A DNA stretch of 64,000 nt from Miltoncostaea sp963771025 (GTDB lineage: Bacteria > Actinomycetota > Thermoleophilia > Miltoncostaeales > Miltoncostaeaceae): contig CAVYRL010000008.1 in assembly GCA_963771025.1 (NCBI GenBank), positions 434,001 through 498,000 of the forward strand. The letters are read 5' to 3'. The position numbers and the translations under genes were made by a program. The notes below the pieces were generated by a model, which saw nothing but the letters and a program-made list of their open reading frames with translations, made no database searches and was not told where the DNA came from. This document shows, piece after piece, positions 33,808 to 43,422 of this stretch. Position 1 is the stretch's first letter; each line of letters starts with the position of its first letter.

Positions 33808-34467
33808 ATGTCCTCCGCCCAGACCATCTCCCTGAGGGCTCCGGACGGGCCACGGCTGGCCGCGCTGGCCTGGGACGCGCCCGCGGAGGCACCGGCGGTG
33901 CTGATCGTCCCCGGATTCTCCAGCCGCAAGGAGAACCACGTCGATTTCGGCGACGCGCTGGCGGCCGCCGGCCTCGGCGCCCTCGCCCTCGATCTGCGCG
34001 GCCACGGCGACAGCGGGGGCTCCCTCGACGGCGGCGTCCTCGACGACGTCCTCGCCGGGCTCAGGACCCTGGCCGACCGCGGGCACGCCGTCCTCGGCGT
34101 GCGCGGATCGTCCATGGGCGGTCTGCTGGCGCTGCACGCCGCCGCGCAGGACCCCCGGGTGCGCGCCGTCGTCGCCATCTGCACGGCCCGTCCCGGGAGC
34201 CTGGCGCGCCTGGTCGACGACACGTGGCCGCTGGCGCTCCGACTGCAGCCTGTCGTCGGGAACGCCGACGGCGTCGCGCGGGGCTACTGGCACGCGATGG
34301 GCGACGACCGCGTGCCGTTCGCCTCGTCGGTGGAGCTCGCCGCCGTGACCGCCGATCCCACGGCGCTGCGCATCGTGGAGGGCGGAGATCACGGCAGCCT
34401 CCAGCACGACCCGGTGATCGTCGAGGAGACCATCGCCTTCCTGCTCGAGCACCTCGTCGCACCATGA
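33808..34467 (+). CDS. Alpha/beta hydrolase
   Basis: The 219-residue product has the hydrolase core: oxyanion-hole strand VLIVPGFSSRKENH near residue 30, LDLRGHGDSGG, the nucleophile elbow RGSSMGG near residue 103, and the catalytic His in GGDHGSLQ near the C-terminus. This resembles small dienelactone-hydrolase-like or bacterial serine hydrolases; the substrate is unknown. The ATG follows a TATCCT -10-like box by 6 bp, a leaderless arrangement. The stop overlaps the next gene. Confidence 0.88.
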   Translation: MSSAQTISLRAPDGPRLAALAWDAPAEAPAVLIVPGFSSRKENHVDFGDALAAAGLGALALDLRGHGDSGGSLDGGVLDDVLAGLRTLADRGHAVLGVRGSSMGGLLALHAAAQDPRVRAVVAICTARPGSLARLVDDTWPLALRLQPVVGNADGVARGYWHAMGDDRVPFASSVELAAVTADPTALRIVEGGDHGSLQHDPVIVEETIAFLLEHLVAP

Positions 34468-35129
34468 GCGCGGCGGGCCTGGCGGCGCTGGCGCAGGAGG
34501 TCGTCGCCTGCCGTGCCTGCCCGCGGCTGGTCGCGTGGCGCGAGGAGGTGGGGCGGGTCAAGCGCCGCGCCTTCGCCCGCGAGGACTACTGGGCCCGGCC
34601 GCTGCCCGGCTTCGGCGACCCGGATCCGGCGATCGTCATCGTGGGGCTCGCGCCCGCCGCCCACGGCGCCAACCGCACCGGCCGGATGTTCACCGGCGAT
34701 CGCAGCGGCGACTTCCTCGTGGCCGCCTTGCATCGCGCCGGCCTGGCGAGCCAAGGCACGTCGGTCGACGCCGGCGACGGGCTGAGGCTGATCGGCTGCC
34801 GGATGACCGCCGCGGTGCGCTGCGCCCCACCGGCCAACACGCCGGAGCCGGACGAGCGCGCGCGGTGCCGCCCCTACCTCGTGCGCGAGCTGGCGCTGTG
34901 CCCGGGCGCCCGGGTGCTGCTGGCGCTGGGGGCCATCGGCTGGGACGCGATCCTGCGGGCGCTGGAGCCACCCCGGCCATGGCCGGCCTTCGGACACGGG
35001 GCGGAGGCGCAGGTCGGCGGGTTCACCCTCGTCGGCTGCTACCACCCCAGCCAGCAGAACGTGTTCACCGGACGCCTCACCGCGCCGATGATCGACGCCG
35101 TGCTCGCCCGGTGCGTCTCCCTGGGCTAG
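34464..35129 (+). CDS. Family 5 uracil-DNA glycosylase (UDGb-like)
   Basis: The 221-residue product fits the thermostable/mycobacterial family 5 UDG, which removes uracil and some deaminated purines. Motif I reads GLAPAAHGANRTGRMFTGD near residue 56, with the family's Ala in place of the usual catalytic Asp, and motif II is CYHPSQQNVFTG near residue 193. Four cysteines (C-x2-C near residue 16, and two near residues 117 and 129) suit the iron-sulfur cluster. It is coupled to the hydrolase gene by an ATGA overlap. Confidence 0.92.
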   Translation: MSAAGLAALAQEVVACRACPRLVAWREEVGRVKRRAFAREDYWARPLPGFGDPDPAIVIVGLAPAAHGANRTGRMFTGDRSGDFLVAALHRAGLASQGTSVDAGDGLRLIGCRMTAAVRCAPPANTPEPDERARCRPYLVRELALCPGARVLLALGAIGWDAILRALEPPRPWPAFGHGAEAQVGGFTLVGCYHPSQQNVFTGRLTAPMIDAVLARCVSLG

Positions 35130-36247
35130 AGGTAGGCGAGCGGGTTCGTGGCCGCGCCGTTGATGCGTACCTCGAAGTGCAGGTGCACGCCGGTCGAGTG
35201 GCCGGTGGTGCCCATACCGCCCACCACGGTCCCCTGGCCGACGCTCTGGCCCACCGAGACGGCGAGGCTCGACATGTGACCGTAGGCGGTGCTGATGCCG
35301 CCGCCGTGATCGACGACGACCATGTTGCCGTAGCCGCCGTTCCATCCCGCGAGGATCACCGTGCCGGCGGCGGCCGCGGCGATCGGCGTGCCGGCGGACG
35401 CGGCGATGTCGATGCCCTCGTGCATGCGGCCCCAGCGCTGGCCGAAGCCGGAGGTGAGCGTCCCGCCGACCGGCCACACCATGCCCGCCGACGAGGGCGA
35501 CCCGGTGGCGACCGATCCGCTCGGCGCGGCCGGCGAGCCCTGGGCGGCGCGGATCCTGCCGGCCAGCGCGGCCGAGCGCTCGGCCAGGCCCTTCGCCTCG
35601 GCCTCGACGTCCTCGCGGTCGCCCGATACGCGCGCCAGCAGGGCCCGGCGCCCGGCGAGCAGTTTCGTCTGCCCCGCGCGCTGCGCCTCGAGTTCGGCCT
35701 TGGCGGCGATCGCCTGGTCCGCGGCCGATTGGGCTCGGGCCTCGGATGTCGCCACGTCGGTGCGAACGTCCGCGATCGCGTCCCGCGTCTCCCGGGTCTC
35801 GTCCGCGTAGCGCGACACGGATCGCGCCAGCGCGCCGTCCTGGGTGGCGATCCGCTGCACGAGGTCGTTGGCCTCGACCGCGGCGGCGAGGCTTCCCGAC
35901 TCCACGAGGACCAGGATCGGGTCGGGCTCGCCGCGTACATAGAGGTCGCGCAGCCGCAGCCCGAGCGCTTCCTGGCGACGGGCGAGGGCGGCCTCGGCCG
36001 CGGCCAGCCTGGCGCGCTCGACGGCGAGGCGCGCGGTGAGGGCCGCCAGCCGGTCGCGCAGGGTGGTGAGCTCGGCCTGCAGCCGGGCCGAACGGGCGCG
36101 CAGCGGCGCGAGGCGCGCCTCCAGGGAGCGGATCTTCGCGGTGTACGCCGCGACGTCGCCGGTCAGCACGCGCTCGCGCGCCCGCTCGCGCTGGAGGCGC
36201 TGCTGGGCCCGCCCGAGGCGCTGGTCGACATCGGCCTTCTCGTTCAA
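35126..36247 (-). CDS. M23 peptidase with coiled coil (EnvC/NlpD-like), N-terminus out of frame
   Basis: From a TTG at 36247 the product is about 373 residues. A long coiled coil (residues 5-235) precedes a LytM/M23 domain with HEGIDIAASAGTP, GHMSSLAVSVGQ and HLHFEVR. Such proteins cut or regulate cutting of peptidoglycan at division. No signal peptide is in frame, but the bases just upstream encode a hydrophobic stretch (LIGLAVGVVAFTGLSGVALA) in another frame. A single base change in the G5 run near 36264-36269 would join the two. The gene looks frameshifted or mis-sequenced. It follows another M23 gene. Confidence 0.8.
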   Translation of the reverse strand: MNEKADVDQRLGRAQQRLQRERARERVLTGDVAAYTAKIRSLEARLAPLRARSARLQAELTTLRDRLAALTARLAVERARLAAAEAALARRQEALGLRLRDLYVRGEPDPILVLVESGSLAAAVEANDLVQRIATQDGALARSVSRYADETRETRDAIADVRTDVATSEARAQSAADQAIAAKAELEAQRAGQTKLLAGRRALLARVSGDREDVEAEAKGLAERSAALAGRIRAAQGSPAAPSGSVATGSPSSAGMVWPVGGTLTSGFGQRWGRMHEGIDIAASAGTPIAAAAAGTVILAGWNGGYGNMVVVDHGGGISTAYGHMSSLAVSVGQSVGQGTVVGGMGTTGHSTGVHLHFEVRINGAATNPLAYL

Positions 36248-36342
36248 CCGGTGGCGCGAGCGCCACCCCCGAAAGCCCGGTGAACGCGACGACGCCGACC
36301 GCGAGGCCGATGAGCCTGGCGCTGAGTCCCAGCCGGAGCGAG

Positions 36343-37314
36343 CTAGTGCGCTGTCGGGTCCACGGCCACGAGGTCTGAATACGGGTCCGCGGAGCCGCCT
36401 CCTCCCGGGTGCAGCTCGAAGTGGCAGTGAGGGGCGCCGTACCGCGCGTCGCCGGTGTTGCCCACCGCGCCGATCACCTGGCCCGCGGTGAGCTTGGTGC
36501 CGACGTCGAGGCCGGCGGCGATGCTGCTCATGTGCGCGTAGTAGTACTCGGTGCCGTCGGCGCGCTGGAGCCACACCCAGATGCCGCCCAGGCCGGTCTC
36601 CACCCGGCTGAGCCGCTTGACCACGGTGTCGTCCACGGCCACCAGCGGCGTTCCCCGGTCGGCCATGATGTCCACGCCCTCGTGGCGGCCCTGGTGGCGC
36701 GGGGCGCCGTAGTCATCGGAGTAGCTGTTGTCGCCGGCGACCGGAAACACCTTGAGGTAGCGGGAGGCCCCGGGGGCGATGGTGCGGGCGACGGGCGCCG
36801 TCGCGGTCGCGGCGGTTCGCACCTTGATCCTGAGCCTCTTCAGCAGGGCCGCGTTGACGATGCCGGTCCGGCGCAGCCTGAGGCGCTTCTGGAGCTTCTT
36901 GACCGCGGTCCGGGTGGCGGGCCCGAAGGCTCCGTCGACGGCGACCTTGAGCCCCTTGCGCCGTAGCGCTCGCTGGAGTTGCTTCACCAGCGCGCCCGTG
37001 GCACCGACCTTCAGCGTCGTGGCCCGGGCGCCCGCGCGGCGGGTGGAGACGGCCCGGGGCCGAGTCGCGGCGACCGGGGCGGGCGCGGCTGCCGCCGGCG
37101 CCGGCGCCGCCCCCGCGGACGGGGTCGTGGAGGGCGCCTGGGGAATCTCGATGTCCTGCGCGAACGCGGGGACGGAGATCACGAAAAGGGTTGACAGCGC
37201 AGCGACCGCCACCGCCAAACGGCGACGTGGACTACGGAGACCGGACGAAAAGTGCGGTCGAACTCTGATCCTTCGGCTCCTTTCCGCCACGGTCGAACCG
37301 TGGCTCGCATCCAC
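36343..37314 (-). CDS. Secreted M23 peptidase with peptidoglycan-binding domain
   Basis: The 323-residue product has a basic N-terminus and signal peptide (AVAVAALSTLFVISVPAFA, residues 34-52), a Pro/Ala linker, a PGB_1 domain (LVKQLQRALRRKGLKV, VDGAFGPATRTAVKKLQ) and an M23 domain with HEGVDIMADRGTP, YYAHMSS and HCHFELHP. It should cleave peptide cross-links outside the cell. The start is unclear: GTG at 37314 or GTG at 37290; a GGAAAGGAG ribosome-site-like stretch lies downstream of both. An 8-bp hairpin, GCCACGGT/ACCGTGGC, overlaps the start region. Confidence 0.87.
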   Translation of the reverse strand: MDASHGSTVAERSRRIRVRPHFSSGLRSPRRRLAVAVAALSTLFVISVPAFAQDIEIPQAPSTTPSAGAAPAPAAAAPAPVAATRPRAVSTRRAGARATTLKVGATGALVKQLQRALRRKGLKVAVDGAFGPATRTAVKKLQKRLRLRRTGIVNAALLKRLRIKVRTAATATAPVARTIAPGASRYLKVFPVAGDNSYSDDYGAPRHQGRHEGVDIMADRGTPLVAVDDTVVKRLSRVETGLGGIWVWLQRADGTEYYYAHMSSIAAGLDVGTKLTAGQVIGAVGNTGDARYGAPHCHFELHPGGGGSADPYSDLVAVDPTAH

Positions 37315-37360
37315 CGGTGAGGGGCACCTCGCCGAGGACGCTCGGAGTCAGCTGGGGAAC

Positions 37361-37397
37361 GCGCGGCACTCTACGGGGTCGTCGCGGGGCGGGTCAA
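37361..37397 (-). promoter_or_regulatory. Promoter of the M23 gene with structured leader
   Basis: TTGACC (37397-37392) and TAGAGT (37373-37368) form a good -35/-10 pair with an 18 bp spacer. The leader from about 37361 to the start codon contains a CCGAG-CGTC-CTCGG hairpin and the GCCACGGT/ACCGTGGC stem at the start region. It does not match a riboswitch class I know. Confidence 0.6.
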
Positions 37398-37468
37398 GGC
37401 GCGACGCGCCGCGCGTGACGGGTGTCAGGCCCGCCGTTCTCGTGATCTCCCCCGCCGAAGGGGGGTTT

Positions 37469-38287
37469 CTATGTCAGACCCTGTCGCCCTCGGCGGCGCC
37501 GCAGCGCCCGCAGCGCGAACACGATCGCCAGGAAGCCGGCGAGCACCGCCAGGATGATCCCGTTGACCAGGGTGCTGGAGCTTCCACCCCCCGAAGATGC
37601 CTGCAAAGGGGGACAATCTCCGTATCGCGCGTTCCACACGTTGCGGCCGTTCGGCGTCTCGTCCGCGTTGGTGCTCCCGGGCCCCCCCGGCAGCTTGAAA
37701 CGGTAGGTGAACTCCAGGGAATCCCGCATGGTGCGGCCGAAGCCGACGATGTCGTTGCCCGCGCAGGTTTCCTGACCGATCTCTCCGACCCCTCCCCGGG
37801 CGAAGAGATCGAAGCCGGGGTTGTCGCCGCTGCCGTTGCCGAGCCGGATGTCGACGGAGTTGAGGAGGGGTGCGCTGGACGGCAGATCGGTCAGCGCCGC
37901 GAAGGACGCCGCGTCCGGCGCCAGGTCCTTGATCGGGCGCCGGAAGGAGAGGACGGTGTCGAGCTGCTTGGGCGAGTCGATGGCGTGCGTCGTCTCGAGC
38001 GTCAGCTCGCCGGTGCTCTCGTCGCGCGAGGCCGCGATCTCCTGGTCGCCCGCGCTCCAGCCCCCGTCGGCGAGCAGGGGCGCGAACAGCGCGGCCGCCT
38101 TCTGGGGATCGTCGGAGGTGGAGAGCCCGAGGGCCTCCTGGGCGGCGGCGTCCAGGTTGAGGCGCAGGGTCACGCTGCCGCGGCCATCGCGATCGAGGCT
38201 CACGTCCACGGTCATCTTGGCCTGGCAGCCGGCGAGCATCAGAGCGGCCAGGACGATCGCGCCGACCAGGCCGAGGCGGCGGATCAC
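37469..38287 (-). CDS. LppM-like lipoprotein with C-terminal membrane helix
   Basis: The 272-residue product has a lipobox (LMLAGCQ, Cys near residue 20), an extracellular domain resembling LppM/DUF3153 (MTVDVSLDRDGRGSVTLRL near residues 24-42, then RRPIKDL), and a C-terminal helix with basic anchor (FLAIVFALRALRRRRG). The GTG overlaps the ccmI stop, so it is cotranscribed with the cytochrome maturation genes. Its role in that pathway is unknown. Confidence 0.75.
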   Translation of the reverse strand: MIRRLGLVGAIVLAALMLAGCQAKMTVDVSLDRDGRGSVTLRLNLDAAAQEALGLSTSDDPQKAAALFAPLLADGGWSAGDQEIAASRDESTGELTLETTHAIDSPKQLDTVLSFRRPIKDLAPDAASFAALTDLPSSAPLLNSVDIRLGNGSGDNPGFDLFARGGVGEIGQETCAGNDIVGFGRTMRDSLEFTYRFKLPGGPGSTNADETPNGRNVWNARYGDCPPLQASSGGGSSSTLVNGIILAVLAGFLAIVFALRALRRRRGRQGLT

Positions 38288-38567
38288 GGGGCGTCGATGG
38301 CGTCGGCGCGATTCATCAGCTCGACCGCCCTGGCCCGCTCCGCCGCGTCGAGCTGGCTGAAGTCGTCGTCGGAGAGGTTGCCGGCGCGGTGGTCCATCTC
38401 GATCTCGCGGATCGCCTCCAGCGAGCGCTGGAGGTCTTCGTCGATGGCCGCGCGGGCGGCCACCCCGGGATCCACGGGCGGCTGATCGGCCCGGCGCACC
38501 AACAGGGGCCATGCGACGGCAGCCACCACCGCGAGGGAGACCACCGCCAGGACGATCGCGCCGGCGA

Positions 38568-38571
<4 letters not shown>
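38284..38571 (-). CDS. ccmI: CcmI-like cytochrome c maturation protein, N-terminal module only
   Basis: The 95-residue product has one membrane helix (AIVLAVVSLAVVAAVAWPLL, residues 5-24) and the cytoplasmic/leucine-zipper-like segment ending LSDDDFSQLDAAERA that marks CcmI. The TPR domain of full-length CcmI is missing. The GTG overlaps the ccmF stop. Confidence 0.75.
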
Positions 38572-40562
<1,991 letters not shown>

Positions 40563-40566
40563 GAGA

Positions 40567-40980
40567 TCAGGTGGCCGACGGCTGGTCCGACTTGTCGGTG
40601 AACTTCGAGGGGCACAGGGTGATCAGCGAGTCGGTCTTGGCCACGAAGGTCGCGCCCTCGAGCTTTCCGGTCACCACGACCTCGCGACCGTCCTTGAACT
40701 GGTCGGGAACCTGGCCGCGGTAGAGCACCCGGACCGATTTGGCCGGGTTGTCCTTGTCGACGACCGTGAAGGTGAGGCCCTTGTCGCTCTGCGCGAGGCC
40801 GGCGGCGTCCTTGGGCGATCCGTTCGCGACCTTGCCGTTGAGCCGGTAGGTCTTCGACGCCGACAGGGCGCCGGGCGCCGCGTAGGTCTCCATGGTGCCG
40901 CCCAGACTGGTGTACGCCAACCACCCGCCGAGGACGACGGCGAGGCTGATCGCGACAACGAACCTCAGTCGAGAGCGCAT
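40567..40980 (-). CDS. ccmE: Heme chaperone CcmE, Cys-type with Phe variant
   Basis: CcmE carries heme covalently to CcmF. The 137-residue product has one N-terminal helix (FVVAISLAVVLGGWLA), an OB-fold with YRLNGKV and VLYRGQVPDQFKDG, and a C-terminal heme site. The usual HxxxY is replaced by CPSKF near residue 127. Cys in place of His occurs in archaeal and deltaproteobacterial CcmE (CxxxY), but here the Tyr is also changed to Phe. The ATG at 40980 was preferred over an upstream start at 40998. Confidence 0.88.
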   Translation of the reverse strand: MRSRLRFVVAISLAVVLGGWLAYTSLGGTMETYAAPGALSASKTYRLNGKVANGSPKDAAGLAQSDKGLTFTVVDKDNPAKSVRVLYRGQVPDQFKDGREVVVTGKLEGATFVAKTDSLITLCPSKFTDKSDQPSAT

Positions 40981-41076
40981 CGGGGAGGATGCTAACACCC
41001 ACTCCGCGCGCGGAACCGAGGACGATCATCCCCGAAACATCCCGCGCGCGGACGACGGGTGCGCCCGGGCACCGGA

Positions 41077-41097
41077 GAGGTTTCTACGTATAACCTC
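41077..41097. promoter_or_regulatory. Inverted repeat upstream of the rhodanese gene
   Basis: GAGGTT (41077-41082) and AACCTC (41092-41097) form a perfect 6 bp inverted repeat around TTCTACGTA. The stretch is much more AT-rich than its surroundings and contains TATAAC and, 15 bp further on, TATTGT, both possible -10 elements for the gene starting at 41153. It could be an operator or promoter. The rest of 40981-41152 shows only a repeated CCGCGCGCGGA. Confidence 0.45.
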
Positions 41098-41152
41098 AGT
41101 CTTTTCCACATATTGTGCTGAGCCACTCTGGTGGACCGACGAGGGGAGCAAC

Positions 41153-41992
41153 ATGAGCCGACGTGACGAGGTCCTGGTCGACACCGACTGGGTCGCTTCA
41201 CACCTGGACGACCCGGCCTTCCGGCTTATCGAGGTCGACGAGGACACGACCGCGTACGCGGGTGGTCATATCCGCAACGCGATCGCCTGGCACTGGAAGG
41301 ACGACCTGCACGACGCGTTGCGCCGGGACTTCCTGTCGCAGGACGAGCTGACCGGGCTCCTCGCGAGGTCCGGCGTCGGCCCGGACACCACCGTGGTGCT
41401 CTACGGGGGCAACAACAACTGGTTCGCGGCCTACGCCTACTGGGTGCTGCGCTACAAGGGCTTCGACCGCGTGCGGCTGCTCGACGGGGGCCGCAAGAAG
41501 TGGGAGCTCGAGGAGCGCGAGCTGGTGAGCGACGTCCCCGGCGTGGGGGCGGCGCAGCCGGGCGCCCTCGGTCCGGTTCGGGAGGAGCTGCGCGCCTACC
41601 GTGACGACGTGATCGGCCACGTGGGCGGTACGGGCAACCGGTTCGTAGACGTGCGCAGCCCCGCCGAGTTCTCGGGCGAGGTGCTGGCCCCGCCGCACCT
41701 CCCCCAGGAGCAGGCCCAGGTCCCGGGCCACATCCCCGGATCGGCCAACGTCCCCTGGGCGAGCGCGGCCCGCGAGGACGGCGCCTTCAAGTCGGACGAC
41801 GAGCTGACGGCGCTCTACACCGACGTCAACGTGACCCCGGACACCGACGTGATCGCGTACTGCCGCATCGGCGAGCGCTCGAGCCACTCGTGGTTCGTCC
41901 TGCACGAGATCCTCGGCTACGACAAGGTGCGCAACTACGACGGGTCCTGGACCGAGTACGGCAGCCTGGTCGGCGTGCCGGTGGAGCGGTAG
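41153..41992 (+). CDS. Thiosulfate sulfurtransferase (two-domain rhodanese)
   Basis: The 279-residue product has two rhodanese domains; the second carries the active loop YCRIGERSSHSWF with the catalytic Cys near residue 233. CRxGxR is the thiosulfate sulfurtransferase loop, as opposed to the CGSGVTA of mercaptopyruvate enzymes. N-terminal residues such as HIRNAIAWHW support the fold. A GAGGGGAG ribosome site precedes the ATG at 41153. It likely acts in sulfur transfer or cyanide detoxification. Confidence 0.9.
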   Translation: MSRRDEVLVDTDWVASHLDDPAFRLIEVDEDTTAYAGGHIRNAIAWHWKDDLHDALRRDFLSQDELTGLLARSGVGPDTTVVLYGGNNNWFAAYAYWVLRYKGFDRVRLLDGGRKKWELEERELVSDVPGVGAAQPGALGPVREELRAYRDDVIGHVGGTGNRFVDVRSPAEFSGEVLAPPHLPQEQAQVPGHIPGSANVPWASAAREDGAFKSDDELTALYTDVNVTPDTDVIAYCRIGERSSHSWFVLHEILGYDKVRNYDGSWTEYGSLVGVPVER

Positions 41993-42025
41993 GAAGGGCG
42001 TTCTTCGCGGGGCTCGGCGCACGGT

Positions 42026-42050
42026 GGACGGGCCCGCGCAGGGCCCGTCC
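42026..42050. terminator. Hairpin between convergent rhodanese and acuC genes
   Basis: GGACGGGCCC (42026-42035) pairs perfectly with GGGCCCGTCC (42041-42050) over a 5 base loop, in the 98 bp gap between convergent stops. It can serve both strands as a terminator, although no U-run follows. Confidence 0.65.
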
Positions 42051-42090
42051 CCGGCCGTGTCGCCGGTCCTCACGCACCGCGACGACGACC

Positions 42091-43272
42091 TCAGAGGGCC
42101 CCGAACCGAGAGTGCGCGGTCAGGGTCTGCTGGATCGCCGCCTCACTCTCCGCGGCGGCCTGGCGGTCGCGGGCGTCGTCGGGCGTGGGACCGCGGTCCT
42201 CGAACCAGCCGTGCGCCGGGCTGGGGCATCCGGCCGCGAGCGCGATCTGCCTCCAGACCTCGGGCACGGGCGCGTCGCCCACCGTGAGGCCGGCCATCTC
42301 GGCGGCCAAGGCGGCCCACGCCCGCGGGGGCGCCGTGCACGGCTCGTAGCCGCCGCCGCCCATCGCGACCAGCCGCCCGTCGCAGACGTCATCGGCCAGG
42401 CCGACCAGCGCCCGCCAGAGGTCCGGATACAGCGGCATCGTCGTGAGCATGTGGCTGAGCGGGTCGCCGTGGTGGTGATCGACCCCGCACTGGGCCACGA
42501 TCGCGTCGGGCGCGAAGGCCCGCACCACCGGCACCACCACGCGGCCCATCGCCTCGCGATACGCGGCGTCGCCGGCGAAGGGAGGCAGGGCCACGTTGAC
42601 GCTCGAACCCGGCGCCTCGGCGCCTCCGGTCTCGGCGGCGAAGCCGGAGCCCGGGAACAGGTGGCGGCCGCTCTCGTGCACCGACACCGTCAGCACACGC
42701 GGCTCGTCGTAGTAGATCCACTGGGTGCCGTTGCCGTGGTGGACGTCGAGATCCACGTAGGCCACTCGCTCGAGCCCGGCGTCGAGCAGGGTCTGGATGG
42801 CGATGGCCGTCTCGTTGTAGACGCCGAACCCGGAGGCGCGGTTGGCCAGCCCGTGGTGCGCTCCGCCCGCCGGCACAAGGGCGGTGCGCGCGTGTCCCCC
42901 GGCAACGTCCAGCGCGGCCGCTGCGCAGGCGGCGCACGCCCGGGCCGAGTCCTCGTGCATCCCGTCGTACGCGTTGTTGTCGCCGCCGATGCCCCACTGT
43001 GCCGCCTCGGGGGCCGCGGCGAGGATCGGATTGGCGCTGTACCGGCGCATCGCGCGGATGAAGGCGGGCGCGAACACGCGGGCCAGCGCCTCATCGTCGA
43101 GGGGGCCCGGAGCCTCGCGCCGCTCCACACCCTCCGCATCGAGGATCCCCGACTCGCGGCACAGGGCGACGGCCAGCTGGTGCCGGCGCCGGTCGGTGGG
43201 GTGGTCGCCCCCGTACCTCATGCCCAGGTCGTCGTCGTGCACCACCAGCAGGCGCAGGGGCGCGGCGTCCAC
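42091..43272 (-). CDS. AcuC-like histone deacetylase-family protein
   Basis: The 393-residue product is a class II-type zinc deacetylase: GGAHHGLANRASGFGVYN holds the paired active His near residues 139-140, VDLDVHHGNGTQW holds zinc ligands Asp and His near residues 175-177, and CGVDHHHGDP holds the third. Bacterial AcuC deacetylates acetyl-CoA synthetase. The GTG start lies 11 bp after a small membrane-protein gene. No acsA is nearby, so the target is inferred only from the family. Confidence 0.88.
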   Translation of the reverse strand: MDAAPLRLLVVHDDDLGMRYGGDHPTDRRRHQLAVALCRESGILDAEGVERREAPGPLDDEALARVFAPAFIRAMRRYSANPILAAAPEAAQWGIGGDNNAYDGMHEDSARACAACAAAALDVAGGHARTALVPAGGAHHGLANRASGFGVYNETAIAIQTLLDAGLERVAYVDLDVHHGNGTQWIYYDEPRVLTVSVHESGRHLFPGSGFAAETGGAEAPGSSVNVALPPFAGDAAYREAMGRVVVPVVRAFAPDAIVAQCGVDHHHGDPLSHMLTTMPLYPDLWRALVGLADDVCDGRLVAMGGGGYEPCTAPPRAWAALAAEMAGLTVGDAPVPEVWRQIALAAGCPSPAHGWFEDRGPTPDDARDRQAAAESEAAIQQTLTAHSRFGAL

Positions 43273-43283
43273 CGTCGGGTGCC

Positions 43284-43415
43284 CTAGGGGCCGAGGCCGT
43301 CGAAGACGCCGATCAGGTCCAGGGCGCCGACGACGGCCAGCATCGCGATGGCCACGACGTAGTAGATCCAGACGGGGTCGCGGCGACGCGGTCGGGGGGT
43401 GATCTCCTCGCTCAC
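43284..43415 (-). CDS. Small single-helix membrane protein
   Basis: The 43-residue product has a short acidic/basic N-terminus (MSEEITPRPRRRD), one strong hydrophobic helix (WIYYVVAIAMLAVVGALDLI) and a short tail. The GTG at 43415 lies 7 bp after the SpoIIE-type gene's stop, and the next gene starts 11 bp further on, so it is probably translated within that operon. The function is unknown. Confidence 0.65.
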   Translation of the reverse strand: MSEEITPRPRRRDPVWIYYVVAIAMLAVVGALDLIGVFDGLGP

Positions 43416-43422
43416 CGGGACA

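Noticed and set aside
37291..37440. Possible c-di-AMP (ydaO-type) riboswitch before the M23 gene
   Set aside because: The class is known upstream of wall hydrolases, but the leader is too short and lacks the conserved GGGGACC and GUCAGCUAACCUCG elements in the right order; only simple hairpins remain.
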